Positions 32,623 to 42,273 of a DNA stretch of 64,000 nucleotides are shown here, one piece after another. Made by a program: the position numbers and the translations under genes. Origin of the DNA: JALYUA01 sp039933215 (lineage in GTDB: Bacteria; Acidobacteriota; Thermoanaerobaculia; UBA5066; Gp7-AA6); NCBI GenBank assembly GCA_039933215.1, contig JBDTOO010000008.1, positions 1 to 64,000 on the forward strand, given 5' to 3'. The notes under the pieces were generated by a model. The model saw nothing but the letters and a program-made list of their open reading frames with translations. It was not told the DNA's origin and did no database searches. Numbering within the stretch: the stretch's first letter is position 1; the number at the start of each line of letters is the position of its first letter.

Positions 32623-34077
32623 GTGACCTTGAAGAAGAAGTCGAAGCGCGCCGCCCCGGCGCGCGCCGTCCGTCCTCGGCGCTCCGTCGAGGAGGGACCG
32701 GTTCGCGTGATCGTGCTCGCGGCCGGCGCCGGCTCGCGGATGCGATCCTCCCTTCCCAAGGTTCTCCACCGGGTGGGAGGGCGTCCGCTGCTCGAGGCGG
32801 TCCTCGACGCGGCGGAACGGCTGTCGCCCTCCGAGACGGTCGTCGTCCTCGGGACGTCCCGCGCGCTCGTCGAAGCGTCGTTTGAGGGACGCGCCGTGCG
32901 TGTCGCCTTCCAGGACCCGCCCCTCGGAACGGGCGACGCCGCGCGGTGCGGACTCGAGGCGATCGAGCCGTCCGGGGGCCCCGTCCTAGTTCTCTCGGGC
33001 GACGTCCCTCTGCTGCGCCCCGAGACCCTGGCGGAGCTCGTCCGAATGCGCCAGGCGGAGGATCTCGATCTGGCGTTTCTCTCGTTCCGGCCGCCGGAAG
33101 CCGGCGCGTTCGGACGGGTCGTGCGGGACGCGCGCGGGGGCGTCCGCCGGATCGTCGAATCGAAGAACGCGACGGCGCGGGAGGTGAAGATCGGCGAGGT
33201 CAACGCGGGGGTCTACTGCTTCCGCGCGGAAGCGCTCGGGCGGTGCCTGTCCGGCATCCGGAAGAACGCCCTGACGGGGGAGTACTACCTGACGGACGCG
33301 GTCGAGCTCATCGCCGCGGCCGGAGGCCGAGTCGGCGCGATCGAGATCGCCGACTGGCGCGAGGCGTGGGGCATCAATACCCGCCGCGATCTCGCCGCCG
33401 CCGAGGAGATCGAGCGGCGCCGGTCGCTCGACCGCGCCCTGGACGGCGGCGTGACCATTCTCGATCCCGCGAGCGTCCGGATCGGACCGCGCGTCGAGGT
33501 TGCCGCCGACACCGTGCTCCATCCGTTCGTCTCCCTCGAAGGGCGGACGCGCATCGGCGAGGGGTGCGAGGTCTTTCCTTTCACACGCATCGCGGACTCC
33601 GAGCTCGACGCCGGTGCGGCGGTCGGACCTCACTGCGACGTCGAGGGCGCCCGCATCGGTCCCCGATCCCGCGTCGGCCCCTACTCCCGGCTGCGTCCGG
33701 GCACGGTGCTCGAAGAGGACGTTCGCGTCGGGAACTTCGTCGAGACGAAGAACGCCGTCCTCGGGCGCGGGACCAAGGCGCTGCACCTCTCTTATCTGGG
33801 GGACGCGGAGATCGGGGCGGGCGTGAACATCGGCGCCGGCGTGATCACCTGCAACTACGATGGCCAGAACAAGAACCGCACCGAGATCGGCGAAGGAGCG
33901 TTCGTGGGAAGCGATTCCCAGCTCGTCGCCCCGGTCCGGGTGGGGCGCGGCGCGTACGTCGGCGCCGGATCCACGATCACGAAGGACGTGCCCGACGGCG
34001 CGCTCGCCATTTCGCGGGAGAGCCAGAAGAACGTCGAGGGCTGGGCCGCCCGGCGCCGGGCGAAGAAAGCACATTAG
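32623..34077 (+). CDS. glmU: Bifunctional UDP-GlcNAc pyrophosphorylase / GlcN-1-P acetyltransferase
   Basis: 484 residues from GTG 32623. The N-terminal uridyltransferase has LAAGAGSRMRSSLPKVLHRV, PLGTGDAARCGLEAI, LVLSGDVPLL and GEYYLTDAVELI. The C-terminal left-handed beta helix acetyltransferase has GPYSRLRPGTVLEEDVRVGN, ALHLSYLGDAEIGAGVNIGA with the catalytic His, GVITCNYDGQNKNRTEIG and GSDSQLVAPVRVG. It makes UDP-GlcNAc for peptidoglycan and lipopolysaccharide. glmS follows after 39 bp, supplying the pathway's first step; glmM is not in the window. Confidence 0.98.
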   Translation: MTLKKKSKRAAPARAVRPRRSVEEGPVRVIVLAAGAGSRMRSSLPKVLHRVGGRPLLEAVLDAAERLSPSETVVVLGTSRALVEASFEGRAVRVAFQDPPLGTGDAARCGLEAIEPSGGPVLVLSGDVPLLRPETLAELVRMRQAEDLDLAFLSFRPPEAGAFGRVVRDARGGVRRIVESKNATAREVKIGEVNAGVYCFRAEALGRCLSGIRKNALTGEYYLTDAVELIAAAGGRVGAIEIADWREAWGINTRRDLAAAEEIERRRSLDRALDGGVTILDPASVRIGPRVEVAADTVLHPFVSLEGRTRIGEGCEVFPFTRIADSELDAGAAVGPHCDVEGARIGPRSRVGPYSRLRPGTVLEEDVRVGNFVETKNAVLGRGTKALHLSYLGDAEIGAGVNIGAGVITCNYDGQNKNRTEIGEGAFVGSDSQLVAPVRVGRGAYVGAGSTITKDVPDGALAISRESQKNVEGWAARRRAKKAH

Positions 34078-34116
34078 AGTGGATCCCGTGAAACTCTCGA
34101 AGAAGGCGGCGCGCTG

Positions 34117-35943
34117 ATGTGCGGAATCGTCGGCTACGTCGGGCCTCAGCAAGCCGCTCCGATCCTCCTCGAGGGGCTGAAGCGCATGGAGTATCGCGGC
34201 TACGACTCGGCGGGCATCGCGACCCTCTCGAACGGGACTTTCGAGGTCCACCGGTGCCCCGGCAAGCTCGGCCGGCTGGTCGACCAGCTCGGGGGAAGAG
34301 CGGTGCCCGGCACGACCGGCATCGGCCACACGCGATGGGCGACGCACGGACGGCCGACGGAGGCGAACGCTCATCCCCATCGGGACTGCGGCGGAAAGGT
34401 CGTCGTCATCCACAACGGGATCTTCGAGAATTTCGCGGAGCGCAAGACGGCCCTCGCGGCGGAAGGACATCGCTTCACGAGCGAGACGGACACGGAGGTC
34501 TTCGCGCACGAGGTCGAGGCGGCCTTCCGCGGTGACCTCTTCTCCGCCGTCCGGGACGCGGCCCGGCGCCTGACGGGCGCCTACGCGGTCGTCGTCTCGT
34601 CGTCGGAGGAGCCCGGGGTCCTCGTCGCGGCGCGTTCCGGCCCTCCGATCGTGCTCGGGCTCGGCTCGGGGGAGAACTGGATCGCGTCGGACCCGGTGGC
34701 GCTCGTCCCGTGGACGCGCGACGTCGTGTTCCTCGAGGACGGCGACGTGGCACGCGTGGACCAAAACAGCGTCTCGGTATCCGACGTGGACGGCCGGCCG
34801 CTCGAACGCCCCGCCCACCGGGTCCTCTGGGACGCCGTGTCGGCCGAGAAGGGCGGATACCGCCACTTCATGGCGAAGGAGATCCACGAGCAGCCGACCG
34901 CCGTGTTCGAGACGCTCGGCGGGAAAGTGGCCCTCGAAACGGGCGAGCTTTTGTTCGACAGCCCGCTTCTCGCGCCCGATCGGGTCGCGGAGTTCGACCG
35001 CATACTCCTGCTCGCGTGCGGGACGTCCTGGCACTCCGCGCTCATCGGCAAGTTCCTGATCGAGGGCCTGGCTCGGGTTCCGGTCGAGGTCGACTACGGA
35101 AGCGAGTTCCGCTATCGCCGGCCCGTCGTCGGTCCGCGCACGCTGACGATCGGAATCTCCCAGTCGGGCGAGACCGCCGACACCGTCGCGGCGCTCCTGG
35201 AGGCCCGGCGCGCGGGCGCGCCGGTCGCCGCGATCGTCAACGCGCCCGGGAGCCAGATCGCCCGCATGGCGGAGGCCGTCTTTCCGACGCACGCGGGCCC
35301 GGAGATCGGCGTCGCGTCGACGAAGGCGTTCACGACGCAGCTCGTCGTCCTTTTCCTCCTCGCCGCCAAGCTGCGCGAGTCCCGCGGCCTCGGCCAGGGG
35401 CTCACGGAAGGCGAGCGCGAGGCCCTGACGCATCTTCCGAAGCAGCTCACCGAGGTGCTGCAGCAGGAGGCGCAGCTGGAGGCGCTCGCTCGCGAGTACC
35501 ACGGCGCCCGGGACTTCCTGTTCCTGGGACGAGGTCTTCAGTACCCGGTGGCTCTCGAGGGCGCTCTGAAGCTGAAGGAGATCTCGTACATCCACGCCGA
35601 GGGCTATCCGGCGGGCGAGATGAAGCACGGGCCGATCGCCCTCGTCGACGAGAAGCTGCCCGTCGTCGTCCTCGCCCCGCACGACGCGTGGCGCGAGAAG
35701 ACGCTTTCGAATCTCCGCGAGGTCAAGTCCCGCGACGGAATATCCATCGTGGTGACGACGCGGCCCGACGAGGAGCTGCGGGGCCTGGCCGACAGCGTCC
35801 TCGTTCTGCCCGAGTCGATCCCCGAGCTCCAGCCGATCCTGACCGTCGTGCCCCTCCAGCTCCTCGCGTACCACATCGCCGTGCGGCGCGGCTGCGACGT
35901 CGACCAGCCCCGTAACCTCGCGAAGTCGGTCACGGTCGAGTAG
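34117..35943 (+). CDS. glmS: Glutamine--fructose-6-phosphate aminotransferase (isomerizing)
   Basis: 608 residues, the normal length. Cys2 of MCGIVGYVG is the glutaminase nucleophile, followed by GIGHTRWATHGRPTEANAHP. Two SIS domains bind sugar phosphate: LACGTSWHSALIGKFLIE, GISQSGETADTVAAL and SYIHAEGYPAGEMKHGPIAL. The C-terminus RNLAKSVTVE is the conserved lid. It makes glucosamine 6-phosphate from fructose 6-phosphate and glutamine. It sits directly behind glmU; the 39-bp gap leaves no room for a glmS ribozyme. Confidence 0.98.
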   Translation: MCGIVGYVGPQQAAPILLEGLKRMEYRGYDSAGIATLSNGTFEVHRCPGKLGRLVDQLGGRAVPGTTGIGHTRWATHGRPTEANAHPHRDCGGKVVVIHNGIFENFAERKTALAAEGHRFTSETDTEVFAHEVEAAFRGDLFSAVRDAARRLTGAYAVVVSSSEEPGVLVAARSGPPIVLGLGSGENWIASDPVALVPWTRDVVFLEDGDVARVDQNSVSVSDVDGRPLERPAHRVLWDAVSAEKGGYRHFMAKEIHEQPTAVFETLGGKVALETGELLFDSPLLAPDRVAEFDRILLLACGTSWHSALIGKFLIEGLARVPVEVDYGSEFRYRRPVVGPRTLTIGISQSGETADTVAALLEARRAGAPVAAIVNAPGSQIARMAEAVFPTHAGPEIGVASTKAFTTQLVVLFLLAAKLRESRGLGQGLTEGEREALTHLPKQLTEVLQQEAQLEALAREYHGARDFLFLGRGLQYPVALEGALKLKEISYIHAEGYPAGEMKHGPIALVDEKLPVVVLAPHDAWREKTLSNLREVKSRDGISIVVTTRPDEELRGLADSVLVLPESIPELQPILTVVPLQLLAYHIAVRRGCDVDQPRNLAKSVTVE

Positions 35944-36027
35944 AAACCGGCGTCGGCGGAGCCGGCGCGGGGACGGCCGGGGCCGAAACCTGAACGCCGA
36001 GCGGCGACGTTAGACTGCAGGATCCTG

Positions 36028-38187
36028 ATGTCCGAATCGCCCGCCCTGACAGGCCTGAACCCTGAGCAGCGAGAGGCCGTCCTGCACGCCTCGGGGCCGC
36101 TCCTCGTCCTCGCCGGCGCGGGCTCGGGGAAGACCCGGGTCATCACCCACAGGATCGCGAGGCTCGTCGAGGCCGGCGCGGACCCGCGGGGCATCGTCGC
36201 CGTGACGTTCACCAACAAGGCCGCCGAGGAGATGCGCGCTCGCGCCCAGCGCCTGCTGGGGGGCTCCGTGCCGATCGGGTTCATCGGCACCTTCCACTCC
36301 TGGTCGCTGCGATTTCTGCGGCGAAACGCCGCCGCCGCGGGCGTTCCGCCCCGGTTCTCGATCGCCGATTCGGCGGACTCCCTCGCCCTCGTCAAGGAGG
36401 CGATGGGGCAGCTCGGCATCTCGGAGCAGATGCTGCCTCCGGGCTCCGTCCGAGCGCGGATCTCGCACGCCAAGAACGCGCTCCTCTCGGTCGAGCAGTT
36501 CGAGTCCTCGCAGACGGATTTCGCCGGCGAACGGATCGCGCGGGTGTACCGCCTCTACGAGCGGCAGCTGGCCGCCGCGGGCGCTCTCGACTTCGACGAT
36601 CTCATTCTGCGCGCGGTCCGCCTGCTTTCCTCGCGGCCGGACGTCCTCGCGTCGGAGCGGCGCCGCACGCGGCACCTCCTGATCGACGAGTACCAGGACA
36701 CGAACACGGTGCAGGACGCCCTGGTGAAGAGGCTGGGGGAGGGCGCGGACTCCCTCTGCGCCGTCGGAGACGAGGATCAGTCGATCTACCGCTGGCGGGG
36801 GGCGGAAGTGGAGCACATCCTCCGCTTCGAGGACGATTTCCCGAATGCGACCGTCGTCCCTCTCGAGCGCAACTACCGCTCGACCGGTCGGATCCTGGAC
36901 GCGGCGTCGGCACTGGTCTCTCATAACCGCCGGCGACGGCCCAAGCTGTTGAAGTCCGAGCGCGGCGAAGGCGCGCGCGTCCGCCTGTGGCGGTTCGACG
37001 AGGACCGTTCGGAGGCGGAGGCCGTCGCGCGCGAGGTCGCGTCGGGAGGGCGGAAGCCGTCCGAGGTCGCGATCCTCTACCGCACGAACGCGCAGTCGAG
37101 AGGGTTCGAAGAGGAGCTCGTGCGGCGCCGGATCCCCTACATCGTCGTGGGAGGCATGAAGTTCTACGACCGGGCGGAGGTCAAGGACGCGCTCGCGTAT
37201 CTGCGTCTCGCCGCGCGGCCCGAGGACGACCTGGCTTTCCGGCGCGTGGTCAATGTGCCCGCACGTGGGATCGGGACGGCGACGATCGATCGCATCGCGG
37301 AGGCGGCCCGGCAGAGCGGCGTCTCGTGGTGGGAGGCGTCGGCCGAAGGCCTCGCCGGGCTGACGGACCGCGCCCGGGTCTCGCTCGGACGGTTCCGGGC
37401 CCTGCTCGGCGAGCTGCACGAAAAGGCGGAGACGTGGTCGCCATCCGCCCTGATCGAGCACCTCCTGGACGCCAGCGGATACGGCGCGCTCTACGAGGGC
37501 TCCGAGGAAAAAGAGGACGTCGCGCGCCGCGAGAATCTCCAGGAGCTTCTCTCCTCGGCGCGCGAGTTCGAGCGCCGCAACGCGGAGGGCGCGAGCGTCT
37601 CCGAGTATCTCGACGCCGTGTCTCTCGCGACGGATGCCGACGCGGTGCCGAAGGATGGCGGAGCGGTGACGCTTTCGACGCTCCACGCGGCGAAGGGCCT
37701 CGAGTTCCCCTCCGTGTACGTGGTCGGGCTCGAGGAGGGATACCTGCCGCACGGCAACTCCGCGGAGGATCAGGAGGAGCTCGAAGAAGAGCGCCGGCTT
37801 CTCTACGTCGGGATGACGCGCGCCGGGGACCAGCTGACGCTGACGCTCGCCGAGCGGCGGCTCGTCTACGGGAAGGTCCAGTACCGCTCGCCCTCCCGTT
37901 TCCTGGACGAGATCCCCGCGGAGGCCGTCGAGGAGCGCACGGAGCGCCCCGCCCGGGCGGAGACGTTCGCCCCGAGCCACCGGCCTCGTTTCTCACGCGT
38001 CGAGCCCGAGGATGAGCCGCAGGAGGCGCCGCTCGGCCGCGGCCGCCGGGTCCGTCATCCCCGCTACGGGTACGGCGTGATCCTCGCGCAGGAGGGAAGC
38101 GGCGAGGACACGCGCCTGACGGTCTACTTCGACCGGGCCGGGAAGAAGAAGTTCGTCGCGCGCTACGCGGATCTGACGCCCGCCTAG
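36028..38187 (+). CDS. pcrA: UvrD/PcrA-type superfamily 1 DNA helicase
   Basis: 719 residues with all SF1A motifs: LNPEQREAVLHASGPLLVLA, Walker A GAGSGKTRVITHRIA, FTNKAAEEMRARA, Walker B LLIDEYQDTN, QSIYRWRGAEVEHIL, LERNYRST and STLHAAKGLEFPSVYVVGLE. The C-terminal RVRHPRYGYGVILAQEGSGE ... KKFVARYADL is the Tudor-like PcrA tail that binds RNA polymerase. It unwinds DNA in repair and transcription-coupled processes. TAGACT at 36011-36016 sits 11 nt before the ATG with no ribosome site. Confidence 0.95.
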   Translation: MSESPALTGLNPEQREAVLHASGPLLVLAGAGSGKTRVITHRIARLVEAGADPRGIVAVTFTNKAAEEMRARAQRLLGGSVPIGFIGTFHSWSLRFLRRNAAAAGVPPRFSIADSADSLALVKEAMGQLGISEQMLPPGSVRARISHAKNALLSVEQFESSQTDFAGERIARVYRLYERQLAAAGALDFDDLILRAVRLLSSRPDVLASERRRTRHLLIDEYQDTNTVQDALVKRLGEGADSLCAVGDEDQSIYRWRGAEVEHILRFEDDFPNATVVPLERNYRSTGRILDAASALVSHNRRRRPKLLKSERGEGARVRLWRFDEDRSEAEAVAREVASGGRKPSEVAILYRTNAQSRGFEEELVRRRIPYIVVGGMKFYDRAEVKDALAYLRLAARPEDDLAFRRVVNVPARGIGTATIDRIAEAARQSGVSWWEASAEGLAGLTDRARVSLGRFRALLGELHEKAETWSPSALIEHLLDASGYGALYEGSEEKEDVARRENLQELLSSAREFERRNAEGASVSEYLDAVSLATDADAVPKDGGAVTLSTLHAAKGLEFPSVYVVGLEEGYLPHGNSAEDQEELEEERRLLYVGMTRAGDQLTLTLAERRLVYGKVQYRSPSRFLDEIPAEAVEERTERPARAETFAPSHRPRFSRVEPEDEPQEAPLGRGRRVRHPRYGYGVILAQEGSGEDTRLTVYFDRAGKKKFVARYADLTPA

Positions 38188-38194
38188 GACCGCG

Positions 38195-38935
38195 TCACGC
38201 CGTCATCGCGATGAGGCCGATCATCCGTCCCGCCGCCGCCCCGTCGCGCCGGTAGCTCGCGTAGCGGGCGCCTCCGCAATTCGTACAGGCCGGATGCACG
38301 GCAATCCGGGACGGGGAGACGCCCGCCGCTTCGAGCTGGGCCCGATTGACGGCTTTGAGATCCAGGCGGAACCTTCCGGTACAGTCGCGCCGCGCAAACT
38401 CGCCGGCGAACTGCGCGGCGACGTCGCCCCCCACCTGGTAGCAGCAGCTTCCGATCGCCGGACCGATCCACGCGTCGACCTCCGAGGGATCGGCGCCGAG
38501 CTCTGCGAGCGCGTCGACGGCGGCGGTGGCCGCGCCGAGAGCGGAGCCGCGCCAGCCCGCGTGGGCGGCGGCGACGGCGCGAGGCGCGCGGAGAAGGATC
38601 GGGACGCAATCCGCCGTCTGGATCACGAGGGCGACTCCGGGCACGCCGGTCGCGAGGACGTCGCACTCACCGGCGTCCCGGGCGGTGCCCTCGGCGGGGG
38701 CGTCCCTCACGATCGCGGATCCTCGGCCGTGCACCTGCGTCGCCCGAACGATCGGAATCCGGCCGGACCCGAGCGCGCGCGAGAGGCGCCTCGCGAGAAA
38801 CTCGGTCGGCGCCGCGGTCCCTGCCGGCGCCGCGCCGCGGCCCGAGAATCCGAGCACGGTTTTCCGAACGCCCGACGCCGGCGAGAAGAGCCAGCCGTCT
38901 TCGCCCTCCGATTCGACCCACCCGTTGCCGGCCAT
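38195..38935 (-). CDS. pgeF: Peptidoglycan editing factor (laccase-domain protein)
   Basis: 246 residues from ATG 38935. The PgeF/YfiH family marks are ATQVHGRGSAIV, ALVIQTADCVPILLRAP, AAAHAGWRGSALGAA, WIGPAIGSCCYQVGGDVAAQ and CTNCGGARYASYRRDG; the His and Cys in these blocks form the zinc site. The family removes wrong peptide links from muropeptide precursors. It diverges from gatB, with 39 bp between starts, and converges with the helicase 7 bp away. The frame upstream of 38935 is antisense to gatB and is excluded. Confidence 0.94.
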   Translation of the reverse strand: MAGNGWVESEGEDGWLFSPASGVRKTVLGFSGRGAAPAGTAAPTEFLARRLSRALGSGRIPIVRATQVHGRGSAIVRDAPAEGTARDAGECDVLATGVPGVALVIQTADCVPILLRAPRAVAAAHAGWRGSALGAATAAVDALAELGADPSEVDAWIGPAIGSCCYQVGGDVAAQFAGEFARRDCTGRFRLDLKAVNRAQLEAAGVSPSRIAVHPACTNCGGARYASYRRDGAAAGRMIGLIAMTA

Positions 38936-38962
38936 CCGGGCATTTTCGCACGCCCGCCGTGC

Positions 38963-38968
38963 TAAAAT
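38963..38968 (+). promoter_or_regulatory. -10 box immediately before gatB
   Basis: TAAAAT ends 6 nt before GTG 38975, so the transcript would start at the start codon (leaderless). No ribosome site is present between them. Confidence 0.5.
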
Positions 38969-38974
38969 TTCGCG

Positions 38975-40483
38975 GTGTCCTCCCTCGAAACGCCTGAAAG
39001 GACGCGGGTTTACCCCGTCATCGGGCTGGAGGTCCACGCCCAGCTCCAGACCCGGTCGAAGATGTTCTGCCCGTGCCCGGTCTCGTCGGGCGCGTCCGCC
39101 AACGAAGCGACCTGTCCGGTTTGCCTGGGCTTCCCCGGCACGCTGCCCGTCCTGAACCGCCACGCCGTGACGCTCGCGATGCGGCTCGCGCTCGCGGCGG
39201 GCTCGCAAGTGCACCGCGACTCGCGATTCTCGCGCAAGAATTACTTCTACCCGGACCTTCCGAAGGGTTACCAGATCACGCAGTACGACCGGCCGATCGC
39301 CACCGGCGGCGCGATCGAGATCGACACGCCCGACGGCCCGCGGAAGATTTCTCTGACCCGCATCCACCTCGAGGAGGATGCGGGCAAGTCCCTGCACGAC
39401 ACGCCGTTTCCGGACGTGCCGCCCTCCGTGACGCTCGTGGACTGGAACCGCGCGGGAGTGCCTCTCGTCGAGATCGTCAGCGAGCCCGAGATCCGGTCAG
39501 CGGAGGAAGCCGCCTCCTATCTGACGGAGCTCCGGCGCCTCCTGCGCTTCACCGGCGTCTCGGACGCGGACATGGAGAAGGGGAATCTCCGTTGCGACGC
39601 GAACGTGTCCGTCCGCTCGAGCGAGGACGACGCCTACGGCACGCGCGTCGAGATCAAGAACCTGAACTCGATCCGTTTCGTCGCGAAGGCGATCGAGCAC
39701 GAGATCGACCGCCAGGCCGCCTCCCTGCGGGAGGGCAAGCGGATCGTCCTCGAGACCCGTCTCTGGGACGAGCGGGCGGGACGGACGATCCCGATGCGCA
39801 GCAAGGAAGAGGCGCAGGACTATCGCTACTTTCCAGAGCCGGACCTCGGCGCCCTCATCCTGGACGACGCGTGGCTGCGCGAGGCCGAATCCGCGCTCCC
39901 GGAGCTGCCGCGCGCGCGCCGCGCCCGCCTCGTCGCGGGCGGGATCCCGGCGAGCGACGCGGAGACCCTCGCTTCCGCGCGGGAGCTCGCCGACTACTTC
40001 GAGGAGACCGCCCGCCTCGCTCCCGTCCGCCTCGCGGCCAACTGGGTGACGGGGGAGGTCCTGCGCTGGATGAAGGACCGGCGCATTTCTCCGGAAGACG
40101 CCGCCTCCTTTCCCGTCGCGCCGCACCGGCTCGCCGGCCTTCTGCGCCTGCTCGACGCCGGGGAGATCTCCGCCGCGTCCGCCAAGGAAGTCTTCGCCGA
40201 GATGGTCGACTCGCCCGCCGAGGCGTCGGCGATCGTCGCCGAGAAGGGTCTCGGGCGGATCAGCGACTCCGGCGCCCTCGACGGGGTGGTCGCCGCGATC
40301 GTCGCGGGGAATCCCTCCCAGGTGGATCTCTACCGCGCGGGGAAGACCCAGACGTTCGGCTGGTTCGTGGGACAGGTCATGAAGCAGACGGGAGGGCGAG
40401 CCGATCCGGCGAAAGTCCGCGACGCCCTGACCCGCGCCCTCGGACCGGTTCCCGGAAGCGAGCCTTCGACCGGGCCGCGATGA
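38975..40483 (+). CDS. gatB: Asp-tRNA(Asn)/Glu-tRNA(Gln) amidotransferase subunit B
   Basis: 502 residues (GTG 38975). VIGLEVHAQLQTRSKMFCPC begins the kinase-like domain, then NFYP-like KNYFYPDLPKGYQITQYDRP, RIHLEEDAGKSLHD, DWNRAGVPLVEIVSEPEI, GNLRCDANVSVRS and EIKNLNSIRFVAKAIEHEI. The C-terminal GatB/Yqey helices follow. It activates Glu- or Asp-tRNA for amidation. gatA and gatC are elsewhere. Its TGA overlaps the ftsE ATG, joining translation and division genes in one transcript. Confidence 0.98.
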   Translation: MSSLETPERTRVYPVIGLEVHAQLQTRSKMFCPCPVSSGASANEATCPVCLGFPGTLPVLNRHAVTLAMRLALAAGSQVHRDSRFSRKNYFYPDLPKGYQITQYDRPIATGGAIEIDTPDGPRKISLTRIHLEEDAGKSLHDTPFPDVPPSVTLVDWNRAGVPLVEIVSEPEIRSAEEAASYLTELRRLLRFTGVSDADMEKGNLRCDANVSVRSSEDDAYGTRVEIKNLNSIRFVAKAIEHEIDRQAASLREGKRIVLETRLWDERAGRTIPMRSKEEAQDYRYFPEPDLGALILDDAWLREAESALPELPRARRARLVAGGIPASDAETLASARELADYFEETARLAPVRLAANWVTGEVLRWMKDRRISPEDAASFPVAPHRLAGLLRLLDAGEISAASAKEVFAEMVDSPAEASAIVAEKGLGRISDSGALDGVVAAIVAGNPSQVDLYRAGKTQTFGWFVGQVMKQTGGRADPAKVRDALTRALGPVPGSEPSTGPR

Positions 40484-41196
40484 TCCAGCTCTTCCGCGTG
40501 TCGAAGGAATACGGGCGATACCGGCACGCGCTGATGGACGTCACGTGCACGATCGAGCGCGGGGAGTTCGTCTTCCTGACCGGCCCCTCCGGCGCGGGCA
40601 AGTCCACCTTCCTGAAGCTTCTCTTCCGCGACGAGCCACCGACGTCCGGACAGATCCTCGTCAACGGCCGCAACATCGGCGTGCTGCCCGCGTCCCAGGT
40701 CCCGTACTTCCGGAGGACCGTCGGCGTCGTGTTCCAGGACTTCAAGTTGATCCGCCGCAAGACGGTGTTCGAGAACATCGCGTTCGTGCAGAACGTTCTC
40801 GGTCTGCCGCGCTCGGAGCAGAAACGGCGCGCCTACCAGGTGCTGAAGCGCGTCGGCCTCCACCACCAGATGAACGCCTTTCCGAACGAGCTCTCGGGGG
40901 GCGAGCAGCAGCGGGTCGCGATCGCCCGGGCGATCGTGAACGAGCCGACGCTGCTCCTGGCCGACGAGCCCACGGGGAACCTCGACCCCGTGCTCTCCGA
41001 GGAGATCATGCGGCTGTTCGCCGAGATCAACATCCGCGGGACCACCGTGCTCGTCGCGACCCACGACTTCGAGCTCATCCGCCGCATGGGCAAGCGCGTT
41101 CTCTCGCTGGAGCGCGGCCGCATCCGCGAAACGCCTCTCCGGCTGGACGCGGGCCCGGCCGCCGTGCGCGAGGCGCCATTCCTGCCCCTGGGATGA
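40480..41196 (+). CDS. ftsE: Cell-division ABC ATPase FtsE
   Basis: 238 residues from ATG 40480, overlapping the gatB stop (ATGA). The ABC motifs are Walker A GPSGAGKSTFLKLLF, Q-loop VVFQDFKLI, signature ELSGGEQQRVAIARAIVNEP, Walker B LLLADEPTGNLDP and the switch His in VATHDFELIRRMG. It is about 15 residues longer than E. coli FtsE at the C-terminus. With FtsX it controls periplasmic peptidoglycan hydrolases at the division site. ftsX follows after 37 bp. Confidence 0.96.
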   Translation: MIQLFRVSKEYGRYRHALMDVTCTIERGEFVFLTGPSGAGKSTFLKLLFRDEPPTSGQILVNGRNIGVLPASQVPYFRRTVGVVFQDFKLIRRKTVFENIAFVQNVLGLPRSEQKRRAYQVLKRVGLHHQMNAFPNELSGGEQQRVAIARAIVNEPTLLLADEPTGNLDPVLSEEIMRLFAEINIRGTTVLVATHDFELIRRMGKRVLSLERGRIRETPLRLDAGPAAVREAPFLPLG

Positions 41197-41233
41197 CGTC
41201 GGGCGAGGCGCCGGGCGCCGCTCCCGGGCTCTC

Positions 41234-42109
41234 GTGGCTCTGAAGTCCCGCTACGTCTTCGGCGAGGCGTGGTCCATCGCCCGAAGCGGCGCGCGGGAGA
41301 CCCTGCTCGCCATCGGCCTGATCGCGCTGTCGCTTTACGTCCCGGCCCTCTTCGCGCTGGTCTCGAAGAACCTCGGGCGGCTCTCGGCGGGCGGCGAGTC
41401 GCCCGCCGCCGTCATCACGCTCGACCCGGGCGCCGACCGGTGGGGCCTGGCGCGGAAGGCGGCCGTCGATCCGCGCGTGCGGGAAGTCCGAATCGTCTCG
41501 AGTGAGGCGGCCCTCGCGCGGTTCCGGCTGGCGTATCCGGATCTCGGCGCCGCGCTCACGAATCTGAACGAGACGCCGTTCCCGCCCACCATCGAGATCC
41601 GCCTCCGGCGGTCCGCCGCCCGAGGGGCGGGTCCCGCGATCGCGTCCGCCGCACGCGAATGGCCGGGGGTCGAGTCCGCGGAGGCGGAGGAGGACTTCGG
41701 CAGCCGCTTCGCGGACGCGATCCGGATCGTCCGGGGGGCCGGGCTGCTCCTCGGAGGCGTGCTGGCGCTGGCCGCGATCCTCTCGGTCGCCTCCGCGATC
41801 CGGCTGGCGCTCGACCTGCACCGCGACGAAATCGAGATCATGCGCCTCATGGGCGCGACGGAGATGGCGGTCCGGGCGCCCTTCTGGCTCCACGCCGCGG
41901 CGGAGGGACTGGCGGGGGGCGCGCTGGCGCTCGCGCTCCTCTATGGCACCTACCGCCTGGGCCTCACCCTCCTCGCCAGATCCCCGCACCCGGTGCTCGC
42001 GGTCTTCTGGGTGAGCTTCCTCGGTTGGAGGGAAGTCGTGCTCCTTCCGCTCCTCGGCTGCGCCGCGGGCTTCCTCGGAAGCGTCATCTCCCTGACGCGG
42101 AACCGGTAG
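41234..42109 (+). CDS. ftsX: Cell-division permease FtsX
   Basis: 291 residues from GTG 41234. Topology matches FtsX: one membrane helix (LLAIGLIALSLYVPALFALV), an extracytoplasmic domain with PAAVITLDPGADRWGL and TPFPPTIEIRLRRS, then three helices including GAGLLLGGVLALAAILSVAS and a C-terminal pair around REVVLLPLLGCAAGFLGSVI. RDEIEIMRLMGATEMAVRAP is the conserved cytoplasmic loop. It pairs with FtsE upstream to transmit ATP hydrolysis to cell-wall hydrolases. Confidence 0.93.
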   Translation: MALKSRYVFGEAWSIARSGARETLLAIGLIALSLYVPALFALVSKNLGRLSAGGESPAAVITLDPGADRWGLARKAAVDPRVREVRIVSSEAALARFRLAYPDLGAALTNLNETPFPPTIEIRLRRSAARGAGPAIASAAREWPGVESAEAEEDFGSRFADAIRIVRGAGLLLGGVLALAAILSVASAIRLALDLHRDEIEIMRLMGATEMAVRAPFWLHAAAEGLAGGALALALLYGTYRLGLTLLARSPHPVLAVFWVSFLGWREVVLLPLLGCAAGFLGSVISLTRNR

Positions 42110-42180
42110 GCGCGCGAGGGGCGAGCGGGGCAGGCCCAGCATCCTTTTTCACCGCCTGTTAGCAGCGTGTCCGCGTATTG

Positions 42181-42270
42181 TGGGCGGCGCTGCTTTGAGC
42201 GTATTCGGGCTCGCGTGGGGTGCGCGCGCCCGAATACGACGCGGCGTCCTTCCGCGCTGCGCGCGGGGCG
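42181..42270 (-). repeat. Intergenic hairpin repeat, copy A
   Basis: About 90 bp whose reverse complement matches 50689-50782 at roughly 85-90% by hand alignment. Its core is a 15-bp stem (42201-42215 with 42223-42237; one mismatch; arms begin GTATTCGGGC) around a 7-nt loop. It lies between ftsX and the AI-2E transporter gene, 3 bp past the latter's stop. Confidence 0.75.
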
Positions 42271-42273
42271 CGG

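Noticed and set aside
34078..34116. Possible glmS ribozyme upstream of glmS
   Set aside because: Only 39 bp separate glmU and glmS, too short for the ribozyme.
32986..35874. 962-codon minus-strand frame opposite glmU-glmS
   Set aside because: Antisense shadow of two well conserved housekeeping genes.
42141..42170. Sequence CCTTTTTCACCGCCTGTTAG resembling one end of the 9301-9570 element
   Set aside because: Only a single partial match with gaps and no partner end nearby; may be chance.
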